From the NCBI GenBank assembly GCA_035041965.1, contig JAPYMA010003038.1, positions 124,001-188,000 of the forward strand: a stretch of DNA of 64,000 bases. Direction: 5' to 3'. Positions 44,501-52,734 of this stretch are shown in pieces. The position numbers and the translations under genes were made by a program. The notes under the pieces were generated by a model. The model ran no database searches. It had not been told where the DNA came from and saw only the letters and a program-made list of their open reading frames with translations. The stretch is from Anisakis pegreffii. Taxonomy: Eukaryota > Nematoda > Chromadorea > Rhabditida > Anisakidae. Each line of letters begins with the position of its first letter. The first letter of the stretch is position 1.

Positions 44501-47500
44501 ATCTGTCATGTTGTTGAAATGAGCTCGTTTTTGCATAGCACTCATCGGTGTTAATGGCATTGATTATCTGAATGCGGCATCATATTCAAATCCGTTTCGT
44601 CCCTATACAAAATTTCTTATTTCAGCAATTTACATCGCGTGATTGAGGACTTGAGAAATGAAATAGCTGATAAAAATCGCACCATTGATGACCTCAATAA
44701 AATAAAAGCTGATACAGAATGGAGTCTTGGAGAACATCGACAATGGCTTGCAGATGCTAACAATCGGTATTGTATAGTCCCTTTACATAAAACAAATATT
44801 AATTCTGATGAGGATACCGATGGAAATGACTGCTAAAGCACGTTCAAACGTGGACAATTTGATTGTTTTTATTGTTGTCGCATCTCACTGCATGATATTT
44901 TCACATAAGAAAACTATATGGTGATCGAGAAAGGTGCTATCGAAATTTTGCATTTATTGTTCCCAGAAAAAAAACCATCCGAACATAAATTCAGCGCTAT
45001 CATTGCAGAGCTAATTGGTTAGAGAGCGAAATGAACAAAGCAAGAAGTGAAGCGAATGTGAAACAAGCTGAAAATGAAAATTTGGGTCAACGAATTAATG
45101 AGAAAGACAAGGAAATCGCTTCTTTGGTCGATAAGTAAGATATTCGAACTCGAATTTGCAAATGCTGAACACTTTGGAATGCTAAGCAGTGGTGACAACA
45201 TGAATACAATATTTATCCATTTTTGATTGAAAGGCGATCCGTATGATTATGCTAAAACAAAACGTGCTCGATAGATTCGCAAAGCAGTCATTCGGTTACT
45301 TGAAAGAGAGATTCTCGCAACAGATTGCATGGCCTTTTGTTTTGTAAATAAACAGCTAAACAACCAATGTCTGACACTGTTTTCTTTTTAATTTTTTTAA
45401 TATGTTTAATAACTCGTCAACTTTCACAAAACATCCGTAGCCATTCCAGCACGAACACTCTGTTGATTAATTTCACTTGTAAATCGCTCTTTAAAATGAA
45501 TTCTTCTGATATTTGTGAACGCAGTGATCAAAATGAATAGAGCTACATGCAAAGAACGCATACAAATATTCTCCTAGCTGTGACTGTTGTTGCCATAGAC
45601 GATTCAGCTTCATGCATTTCATTCAGGATTGAGGAAGCAAGTTCGGTTGTTCCTGCTACGGTAACAGAATCTGGAATGCCACTGACAGCAAACGAGGTAC
45701 GACAATGTTAATACGACAATCTACCTCATAATTACTCGGATAGATTTTGAGTGCTTCTCTTCAGCTTCAATCTTCTTTTCTCAGCAGAATCGAATTCACC
45801 ATTCGTTCCATATGATTTCTCACCCATGAATGAAACTTCTTTTATCATCTTTGATTTTAATTTGCTGAATTGCTTCACCAGAGTTCACAATTTTTATGTT
45901 GTGCACATAGTGTGATAGTTGTATCATCAGAAAATGTTTAGTTATCTTAATCAGATATGTCATTTGTAAATGATTCAGGAAGAACTCAGAATGCTTCAAG
46001 CCAAACTGAAGAATGCCGTTGAGAAGAGTGAACTGATTCAGAACCAACTTGATGATGCACTCTTGCAGATTGTTCGTTTTTCATTTGAATTTGGTTTGAG
46101 TTCACAATAATTTGCCATGCACCTATTGTTATCCACTAAATTATATGAAACATTTACGTCTCCTACACACGGAACAAATTATTTTTTCATCTTAGTCTTT
46201 CATTACTGTGAACCCTGCAGTAATATTTAAATTCAGGAATTCCTACATCGCCAGGCTGATAATCAGAAGTATCAAGAATCAATAGCAAGTACTGGTGAAA
46301 GTGAGTATTGCTCATCGGATATCCTATTTCTCTATTCGTGATCTTTAGTTGTGTTTTGTACACTGACGTCCTACTTGAACGCTTCTGTGACGATTCTTAG
46401 TCTGAACGGATCGTTCTGCTATCGATTCTTAGTTCTGCGCAATCAAAAAAACTTTACCTGTCGTTGAATGAAGAGGTTTCTGAGTGTGCAATGAAGCAGT
46501 GAATGTAATTCTACTAAGTTGCTTATTCTAATTCGCAATAGTTCTACCCATTCAGTCGAAATGTCATTTCCCTTCCAGCTCTTAATTCGTCTAAATGCAC
46601 TCATTCTCTTATGATTAGTGCTCCTTATTTTAGAATCGCCGAGCACTGTTGAGCCAACAGTTTCAGCAACTGATCTAGATGAGTTATCGGAGGAACTTAT
46701 TAAAGTGAGCCGTAACAAATACGATTTGCAAGAAAAGGTATGCATTATTCATATGGACAAAAATAACCATTCGATCAGAACTACCTTACCAATGGTGAAA
46801 TAAGTGCATTCTCATATCTCTCAACTGTTGAAAATTTGGGATCGTATTTGGATTGTTTTCGGATGGACAGAAAATTTAATGAAAGAAAACAACTGTGAAT
46901 GATAATTACGGATGTTTAAGTGATAGTTCAGTTGGAGCTTGTATCATTATCAGTTTGCTAAACGTTTCAGTTGAAACGCGTTGAAAAGGAGGCAGAAGCA
47001 TCGAAAGAACGTGTACTGTTTTTGGAAAGTGAAACACGTCGTATGGGAGAAGAACTGTGGATTGCGAATGAAAGAGTCGCCAATCAAGGTCGTGAACTCG
47101 GTGACGTTCATGGACAGTTGTCATGGCTGAAGAGCGAGAATGAAAGATTGAGTAAGGAAATGGAAGAGGAAAAAAGAAAGGTTAGGTTACGTCTCTTTTC
47201 CAAGTTGAATGATTTGTGAATGATTTTAGTGTGCACAATTTTATTTCTAATGATGCAAACATCTCACAAATCTATTGTATGATTCTGAATTTATCACATG
47301 TTTATCAGTACAGCAACGTCTTCTGATTCAAGCATTACCTGTCAATTCAACACTTTAAGTTCATGGAGGCTGGTGGAGTTGATTACTCAAAATATGAAGA
47401 GATGTCCAGAGCGGTTGATACACTTCGCGTTGAAAAGAGCAAACTCGAATGGAATCTCGGAGAAGTAACGCAATGGTGGAACGATGCTAAATGGAGGTGA

Positions 47501-49385
47501 GTATGTAGTGAAGTTCGCGTTATTTTTATTGAACGCGGGCACATTGTTATCATGCAGTGATACCGTTGTTATTACTATCAGTATCACCATTATCATACAT
47601 CGCATTTGACATGTATTTTAGTCCGCATAAATTATTTTATTACCTACTGCTGATATCATTATATTTACTTTAATCAGTTTCCTTCATAGGTTGTACTGTG
47701 CTTGACTCAAAAAGCCTTTGTAAACTCGAGTTCATCATCAAATATTCAGTTCTTTGATGGTTCAAATATTCTTGTTTAAATTAATTAAGCACTGTGATTG
47801 ATTCATTTCGTTGAGTTCTGCAAGTAAACAGGATTGAATAATATCACTTTGCTGATCTCTTAGGGTCGGAGAACTCGAAGCTGGTATGGCCCACCGACAA
47901 TGGTTGCTTGATCAGGCCAACCAGAAGGTATTCGAACTTTCATCCGAGTGAGTATATTTTTGTATTTTTTTCTGTTCATTCAACGTATTCTCAGTTCTAT
48001 CTCTATCTCATTCTGACATTGTACTGTTCTTAAAATATCAGTTAAAGATAAGAGATTTTTTTCCATCCCCCACGTTCTATATTTTAGTCAATATTTGCAT
48101 TATTTTATCGCCTTTATGATTTCTCATGTCTTTGTAATCCTAGACATGAATCGTTACTTCAATTCCGTGACCAAACTAAAAACACACTCGATGGAACATT
48201 CCTAATACGTAAACAACCTAGTGATGGCCGATATAAGTGGCGTTTAGCAATGTGGTAAATACTTTTTCACTTCCATTTCAATTTTAATAATCCCGATTAG
48301 CGTTCAACTTTTATGTAGACAATTTTTATGTCTCGACGAACAGTTTTTCGTATGAATTCATTTGGATGAACTCATTTTATTTGAATGAACAACGGCTCAT
48401 CGAATTACCTGATGTAACATTCGATAATTTTTCCAATCGACGGCCTTGTGCTCGAACTACGAAAATTTTGAGTTCCTCATTTGTTTATCTTTTTCAATTG
48501 CGTTACTCCACACATCTCACCAAAAAATCTCTTGATATCGCTCTCAATTGTTTCCTTTCTCGCTTACTATTAGACCGTCACTGAAATTCAACTGAAACAG
48601 AAATTCATTTTCGAAGTCACATGTCGTCGATTGTAGGGATGAGAACTCACCTGATGACCTCAAAGAATATCGACGGGTTTGGTTTGAAACAACAGCTCCG
48701 GAAGCTAAACGCGTCTTTTTATCCGTAAGTGGCTATGAATTAAACTTTTAAGCAAAATTCCTTCCTAGAATGGGTAATTACTTCATGCGAATGATGTATC
48801 GTCGACTAAATGTTAAGTGAAGCAAACGTATTAAAATTTGCTGACGAGTTCAAACATTAACCGATATGGCTGTAATCCAGACATGCTGATCGCGTCTAAT
48901 GTCTCAGTACAAAAAATACGTAGTTTTTGGGCACTTGTTAAAAAACATTTATGTCAGTTGATTATTTGTTCTATATCAGTTGATTATTCGTTTGATGGAC
49001 AACTCAGCTAAATACTACATCAGCCGGTACACATTCACATACTCTGTGAGCATATAACCAAGTTCAGATTTCATCACTTAATTAAGTGTTTGCTGAATTA
49101 CTAAGTGGTTTGTGTAATGTCTGATAAATCTGATTTTGAATGAATCATTATTTCCATGGCTCAAATAAGTCACCAATACTTCAGGCAACATTCGTGAATT
49201 GGGAATGTGCGTTGGTGTGTAATAAATTCGATGAAGCGAATGGCAAATTTGGTGTTTGGGTTGATATTCCACCAGGTCGTTATGAATTTTTGTTCGTTGT
49301 TGATGGTGAATGGAGAACATCTGAGCTATATCCCACCGTACCGAATGATTTCGGATCACAAAATAATTGGAGATATATTGATTAG
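11500..49385 (+). CDS. Giant modular coiled-coil protein: TDP-43-type N-terminal domain, repeated LGEHRQWL modules, C-terminal AMPK-type glycogen-binding domain
   Basis: I assembled 89 exons by matching acceptor and donor sites to reading phase; every junction keeps one frame from the ATG at 11500 to the TAG at 49383-49385. The visible coding length is about 10,560 nt (about 3,520 residues), with one exon cut by an assembly gap at 23797-23806. Residues 1-90 resemble the TDP-43 N-terminal domain. From about residue 175 the chain is highly charged heptad-like coiled coil carrying 23 complete L[GE]EH[RK]xWL motifs, one cut by the gap and three decayed ones. The last ~95 residues match the AMPK-beta CBM48. 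No signal peptide or membrane segment is visible, so a cytoplasmic protein is likely. It stands alone, with no same-strand neighbour. The exon lists are given in the segment entries. I do not recognise a named orthologue. The scaffold or glycogen-tether role is inference; the domain calls rest on motifs I can read. Confidence 0.86.
12396..13300 (+). other. TDP-43 N-terminal-domain-like region (two exons, 12396-12534 and 13227-13300)
   Basis: The two exons join through codon CG|T. The first half reads VRLQLEPVDVPLEADES, then LLLSTVQSAIPGAHGLYYK. This parallels the TDP-43 N-terminal domain, which carries an LLSTV segment followed by a PGA-x-GL-x-Y segment at the same spacing. The second half ends GQLGWNAKPIFVNLG, matching the GW-x-NLVYVVNYP strand of TDP-43, including its conserved tryptophan. 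In TDP-43 this is a DIX/ubiquitin-like fold that oligomerises head to tail. No RRM domains follow here, so this is not a TDP-43 orthologue but the domain placed on another protein. Homology is called by eye; a profile search for TDP43_N would settle it. Confidence 0.72.
14249..17160 (+). other. Linker segment of the giant protein between the N-terminal domain and the first module
   Basis: Exons: 14249-14338, 14473-14507, 14763-14897, 15036-15100, 15232-15315, 16827-16872 and 17105-17160. The first codes for a helix-like stretch (YESATKTFEKSVSAVERMLG). The next is short and ends in TAQ. Then comes a basic, arginine-rich segment with several RE and EK repeats (14763-14897), likely disordered, followed by the first coiled-coil heptads (KELLKLQEENENLKQE). 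The exon at 16827-16872 codes for a threonine-rich spacer (LYTTTTVISTP). All phases agree. The 1.5-kb intron 15316-16826 shows no supported exon. Confidence 0.75.
17508..23796 (+). other. Modules 1-5 of the coiled-coil rod
   Basis: Exons: 17508-17645, 17793-17888, 18146-18281, 20115-20173, 20464-20604, 20931-21021, 21232-21326, 21499-21630, 21854-21980, 22307-22401, 22807-22947, 23252-23363, 23443-23528 and 23701-23796 (cut by the gap). Motif exons carry LGEHKHWLEDARSK, LGEHRQWLSDANNR, LEEHRQWLDDANNR and LGEHKQWLNDEKNR. The exon before the gap has the upstream part of a fifth copy but ends just before the motif. The typical motif exon is 141 nt with phase 2 at both ends, so copies can be added or lost without a frameshift. 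The end of exon 18146-18281 is uncertain: the donor could be GTGGGA at 18252 or GTTCGT at 18282, both in phase. Confidence 0.78.
18464..19661. mobile_element. Non-autonomous hAT-like element (about 1.2 kb) in an intron
   Basis: The left end reads CAGAGTTTGCACGGGATCCC; the right end on the other strand reads TAGGGTTTGCAAATTCCC. The two ends match over GTTTGCA. They are flanked by imperfect 8-base direct repeats, CTAGTAAT (18456-18463) and TTAGTGAT (19662-19669), six of eight matching. An 8-bp target duplication and CAGRG-type ends are the hAT signature. No transposase-sized reading frame is inside. The element lies in the intron 18282-20114 of the giant gene and accounts for most of its length. 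Confidence 0.62.
23797..23806. other. Assembly gap (10 N) inside a motif exon
   Basis: Ten N join two contigs. The left side stops inside a 141-nt motif exon, 45 nt short of its expected end. The right side starts in mid-intron at a point identical to 28004 and 32201. The true gap length and the number of missing modules are unknown. The fixed size of 10 suggests a scaffold join rather than a measured gap. Confidence 0.97.
23807..28003 (+). repeat. 4,197-bp tandem unit, copy 1 (16 exons, 722 codons)
   Basis: Exons: 23904-24042, 24202-24287, 24479-24619, 24706-24834, 24957-25097, 25207-25341, 25451-25591, 25701-25832, 25935-26075, 26171-26296, 26450-26720, 26830-26915, 27121-27261, 27372-27501, 27616-27701 and 27849-27989. 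They sum to 2,166 nt, exactly 722 codons, entered and left in phase 2. Seven exons carry the LGEHRQWL motif or its LEEHRQWL form. The intervening exons follow the pattern R-A-N-G-LE-x-AL-x-DK and end in an acidic spacer such as GVSVDEFK. In 26450-26720 the usual intron between motif exon and partner exon is absent. The unit starts at the gap, so its true left edge is not seen. Confidence 0.9.
28004..32200 (+). repeat. 4,197-bp tandem unit, copy 2
   Basis: All 16 exons recur at +4,197: 28101-28239, 28399-28484, 28676-28816, 28903-29031, 29154-29294, 29404-29538, 29648-29788, 29898-30029, 30132-30272, 30368-30493, 30647-30917, 31027-31112, 31318-31458, 31569-31698, 31813-31898 and 32046-32186. 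I found no difference from copy 1 wherever I compared them, introns included. This adds seven LGEHRQWL motifs and 722 residues. Identity of introns over 4 kb means either a very recent tandem duplication or gene conversion, or a duplicated contig made by the assembler; the N gap at the left edge of copy 1 makes the last option serious. Confidence 0.88.
32201..33017 (+). repeat. Tandem unit, partial third copy (about 815 bp)
   Basis: Exons 32297-32435, 32595-32680 and 32872-33012 repeat the first three exons of the unit. This copy differs slightly from copies 1 and 2: CTATCGACAAATTTG becomes CTATCAAAAATTTG near 32230 (one base shorter), GAAATGTTG becomes GAAATATTG near 32455, and AGATATTG becomes AGATACTG near 32560. 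Similarity stops a few bases after the splice donor at 33013, where unique sequence takes over. Because this copy is distinct, at least part of the duplication is real DNA. Confidence 0.88.
33114..39300 (+). other. Rod segment after the tandem units (divergent modules)
   Basis: Exons: 33114-33261, 33880-34037, 34358-34430, 34595-34689, 35464-35610, 35966-36061, 36239-36389, 36584-36681, 36993-37133, 37550-37645, 37966-38089, 38309-38364, 38702-38839, 39021-39116 and 39199-39300. Intact motifs occur in 35464-35610 (LGEHRQWLADSKNR) and 36993-37133 (LGEHRQWLTEEKRK). In 33880-34037 the motif has decayed to IREQIQWTEDANKR. The exon at 39199-39300 ends in a basic, proline-containing spacer (VVPRRSKSPPDD). 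These modules are clearly older and less alike than those in the tandem units. Donor choice for the first exon is ambiguous (33222 or 33261, both in phase). Confidence 0.78.
34172..34327. mobile_element. GC-rich TA-flanked MITE (156 bp) in an intron
   Basis: The ends are inverted repeats: GTGTTCGTCGGGGAGC at the left and, on the other strand, GTGTTCGTCGAGGAAC at the right. Both are flanked by TA, the target duplication of Tc1/mariner-type elements. The body is strongly GC-rich against the AT-rich host. It lies in the intron between exons 33880-34037 and 34358-34430. Related copies are near 52070-52236 and 58960-59056. Confidence 0.72.
41245..47947 (+). other. Last rod modules before the glycogen-binding domain
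   Basis: Exons: 41245-41385, 44013-44169, 44329-44429, 44626-44766, 45009-45134, 45627-45696, 45979-46071, 46237-46300, 46634-46737, 46971-47180, 47360-47496 and 47864-47947. Two intact motifs: LGEHRQWLSEANDR (41245-41385) and LGEHRQWLADANNR (44626-44766). Two decayed ones close the series: LGEVTQWWNDAKWR (47360-47496) and GMAHRQWLLDQANQK (47864-47947). The 210-nt exon 46971-47180 is uninterrupted coiled coil. The introns 39301-41244 and 41386-44012 are the longest in the gene (1.9 and 2.6 kb) and show no supported exon, repeat or element. Confidence 0.78.
48144..49385 (+). other. C-terminal AMPK-beta-type glycogen-binding domain (CBM48)
   Basis: Exons 48144-48254, 48637-48724 and 49185-49385 (TAG at 49383-49385). 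The order of features fits the AMPK1_CBM family: a strand ending VFLSATFVNW (the GSFNNW position), then PPGRYEFLFVVDGEW (the EHQYKFFVDGQW position), then a turn with PTVPNDFGSQNN before the end. Of the four AMPK-beta residues I recall as contacting glycogen, both tryptophans and the asparagine are present, while the lysine position reads as leucine. The part before it (GTFLIRKQPSDGRYKWRLAMW) may be an extra strand or a linker. No kinase-binding C-terminal domain of AMPK-beta follows, so this is not an AMPK subunit. Confidence 0.85.
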
Positions 49386-49547
49386 AACTACCGTCTAGCA
49401 CTGTGATAGTTTTTGTTTTTAGACATTTTTTGCTCATATCCAGTGATAAGATTTGAAAATTTCACCAATCAGCTCTTTGAATTTCATTGAATTACATCTT
49501 ATGTTTACTGATCTATTCACATTTAGTGAATGAGTTATTTGATGTAG

Positions 49548-49553
49548 AATAAA
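49548..49553 (+). terminator. Polyadenylation signal of the giant gene
   Basis: AATAAA lies 163 bases after the TAG at 49385, in AT-rich sequence. It is the first canonical hexamer downstream of the stop codon on this strand outside the coding sequence. Confidence 0.6.
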
Positions 49554-50842
49554 TCGAATATAGTTTGTTCAAGGTATATATTAGAGCCAAAAATAATGTA
49601 AAATCATTCCGAAATACGACTGGATAAAATTCTGAAACTCTTATCACTGTTTCTTGAAACATCGTTGTGATTATCAATATCATTTGTGTAACATCGTTTT
49701 ATGTGATCATTGTGCTCTTAACATGTGCGTGCCTTCATTCGTTTTATTTGTGTTCTACCTAATTTGTTAAAAATTTTTAGTGATAAACTTGTTGGGATTC
49801 ACTCTATCCTTCATGCGTACGTTGCTTGTTGAATACGCACTCACAGTTAAGCAAGCCCAAACATCGGTTCAACGACTTGATCCAAACAAGAAACTATTCA
49901 TCAAATAATTTCACAAAGTTTTTTATAATGAAATATTGTCCCTAAGTTACAATAGTTCCATCACTCCAGCAGTAGCATACAACATATCTCCCAAGAGCAG
50001 CACAATTTATCAGTGGTTTGAGTGTGTCAATGAGAGTTGTGGAGATTTTGTCAAACCATCTTTAGACTGGTATTTTTTCATGATTCTACCACAGTGGTTC
50101 ACTGGTAAACTGAAATTGATCGATCAATCACTCATTCAGCAAACTTGATATTGATATTGACCAACGGATCAATGCCATGAGCTTCTTTTAATTTGTCGAT
50201 CAAAAGTAACAGATTATTATTGGATGAGAGAATTGCGGACTCATAGATTGCTTGACGTTGGAAAGGTAGTCTGCCATACATCAAAAGAGGGTACGGAGCT
50301 TGAGAGTAAGGAAATTAATGAAACGAAAAGTGTACAGCGCATCGTACATAAACGGCACAGTGTATCACTCTGTCATATCAGCAGTTTTGTGGCCTGGTGT
50401 ACCAGAGGTCATAACAAATCCCTTTCCGGAAACCTTCCACTTGGCTATAAGACAATTTATGTCGACATACAAAAAAAGGCACGGCATTATGAAGACTACT
50501 CAAAGAGCTGTTGATTTCCATGCAGCAATAGCTGTCTGAGAAGAACATACAACAGCACTCCTTGTCATAATAAAAGGACCCTTAATGTTTCTAGACCTCT
50601 CCAGAAAATCCATGCTGAGTGTTTGTTTACGTGCTACACATTATGTCAATGAATATTTGGTTAATTTTGAGTGTGCAAAAACAGTTTCTTGTTAATAGTT
50701 GATTGCAAAGTGCGTTTTTTGGCAGCAGAAAATTTTGCATTCTGGCAATCGAAAATGCAGTGATGAGTACAATACGGAAATAAATTGGCTCCGCAAATTG
50801 TTAATTCGCAGACGAAAATTTTTTTCGCTAAAAATACTCCGT
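49554..50842. other. Intergenic after the giant gene, no supported gene
   Basis: Overlapping frames of 70-96 codons in 49936-50539 lie in different frames of the same bases, and none has a recognisable product or splice support. Confidence 0.5.
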
Positions 50843-50928
50843 CGGTAGCGCTATTGTTGAAAAAGTGGTGAAAATCACTCGCTGAAAGTACCGCCGATCG
50901 GAAAAAAATAGCGTCAGCCAACCACTAC
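50843..50928. mobile_element. Possible third hAT-like remnant
   Basis: The segment contains GGTAGCGCTATTG and ends AATAGCGTCAGCCAACCACTAC. The reverse of that end, AGTGGTTGGCTGACGCTATT, resembles the CAGTGGTGGGCAATAGCG end at 51722 with differences. It is too decayed to be sure. Confidence 0.3.
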
Positions 50929-51589
50929 CTTTAAGTCTCCCCTCAAATTTGCAATTGTACCGCTGATTTGTAAATGAATAAACTCCATTAAGAAATTGAA
51001 AATTTCTATTCAAACATTCAACAATAAATAACAAAGAATTCTTTCAGATAGAGGCGCGCGCCATTCAATGATGAGAACAAGGCTGAGCGCTGAGAAAGTA
51101 ACCACTGACGACAAGAAAACTCAAAAATGAAAAGCAATCAACTGGCAGCAGCCCACACCTACCCCTCATCCACTTTCAAGAATATCAGCATGTTGAGTAT
51201 TTCGTCTAAGAGTCTGGATCGTATGGCCTTTATCGAATATTTTCCCAATGAGAACAGAAATGAGCAGATTTGCATTGCACTGCCACGTAGCTTTCCTAAA
51301 GTCACACAAATTCCTGAGGTCAGACGAAATGTTTATGATCTAGTTATAGCAAGCATTTGAGGCATGATTAAATCATCAATTTCAATCCGTTAGGACGACT
51401 ACGAGTACGATAAGTTCGAAATTAGTATTTGTCACTGCCATCGCAGGTACGTATTTTAAATATCTGATGTTAGGAAAAGTAAGCAATCTTTTGCGGTTGA
51501 AATGTTGCTAGGTAGCGCAAGTCTGAAAAAGTGGCTTATTAGAATGCCAGCGAATGAAAGCAGTGCAAGTAATCACTGCTTTAGACCGA

Positions 51590-51722
51590 GAAAAAACTAT
51601 TGCAGCGCAAGCTATCGCTATAAATTCCCGCTATATGAAAAAATAGCGAGCTATCGCGCTGTCGAAAAAAGTAGCTCAGCTGGACAGCGACAAAGCGAAT
51701 AGCACGCTATTGCCCACCACTG
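51590..51722. mobile_element. hAT-like element end
   Basis: Read on the minus strand, the end is CAGTGGTGGGCAATAGCGTG followed by CTATTCGC. A CAGTGGTGGGCA terminus is typical of hAT elements. The interior is rich in TAGCG and CGCTA words. I could not find the matching left end. The end at 56195 belongs to the same family. Confidence 0.5.
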
Positions 51723-52069
51723 ATTGTTATAAATATAAGTCATAATCATTGGATCGAATCAGGTGATCCTGATTCTCATATTTCAAGGTATTTACTTGAT
51801 AACATCAACAATGCCCAGCATTTCGCGATTTATCGTACTTTTAACCTCAACAGCGATCACGATCAACCAAGATACGTGGATATCCGGGAGATTAAAATTA
51901 GATTTCGCAGCAACGAATGATAAACTCTACCGATTTTGTTCCTTCAAACGATAACTCTTTAGTTTTTCCATTGGTTCATTCTAATGTATTTAATTACGTT
52001 AAATGGGGAATTGTGAATTTATCTATTTCCAGATTATTAGGTTTTGTGCTCATAAGGTCGTTTCAGCAG

Positions 52070-52236
52070 TGAGTGTAAGAATCGGGAAGCGAATTGCCCG
52101 GGGGATCCTCGCGGGGTGGAAAATGAACGGGGGTCCCGCCAAAAAAGTCGGGAAGGAAATTGCCCAGGGGGACATCGTAAAAGGAGCGAACCTGCCCGTG
52201 TTCCCCGACGGAGATAGCGGGGAGCATTTCAGCTCA
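52070..52236. mobile_element. Second, degenerate copy of the GC-rich MITE family
   Basis: The body lines up with the element at 34172-34327: CGGGAAGC, then a GCGGGG block, then a GGGTCCCGCC block, then GTCGGGAAGGAAATTGC. The right part (TTCCCCGACGGAG) corresponds to the terminal repeat. Clean termini and target duplications are not visible, so the limits are approximate. An 80-codon reading frame through it is a by-product of its GC content. Confidence 0.55.
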
Positions 52237-52734
52237 ATTTTTTGATATATTTCCAATTTTTAAAAATTTTCCTTCTTTTTAAGTAATTTTTTTGAAAATT
52301 CCGCCTCAGCTTTTCCAATAGAATTTCCTCTTTCAATGTGCACCTTTCTGGAAGTGAAATAAAATCGGCTTTCAATGATAATCCGTGAAAACGAATACAG
52401 CTTTAAATAATATGTTGCTACCATTCAAAAACCTCACAACGTTACTTGTTCTAATTCACATTTATTGTAAAAACCAAGCGCGAATCAATATTAATAAAAT
52501 GAAAACAAGAACAAATCAAACATATCATTATAATCATTGCTATTATTACCGTATCATTACCTCAATCAAATAAAAACAAAAACGAATTATTATCAATAAA
52601 ATAAAAACATGTGTGAATCATTCATTATCAGCGGTATTTCGCTATTTTGAGTTGATTCGCGAAGGTTCTCGAAGGATTTACATAACAGAATGATTGAAAA
52701 TTTTCACTGATAAACAAGCATCTTTTATACAAAT

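Noticed and set aside
49936..50539. Three overlapping plus-strand frames of 70-96 codons
   Set aside because: They compete in different frames, no one is supported by motif, splice site or polyadenylation signal.
51127..51360. 77-codon plus-strand frame beginning MKSNQLAAAHTYPSS
   Set aside because: Composition is plausible but there is no domain, no splice support, and it lies in a patch of decayed transposon ends.
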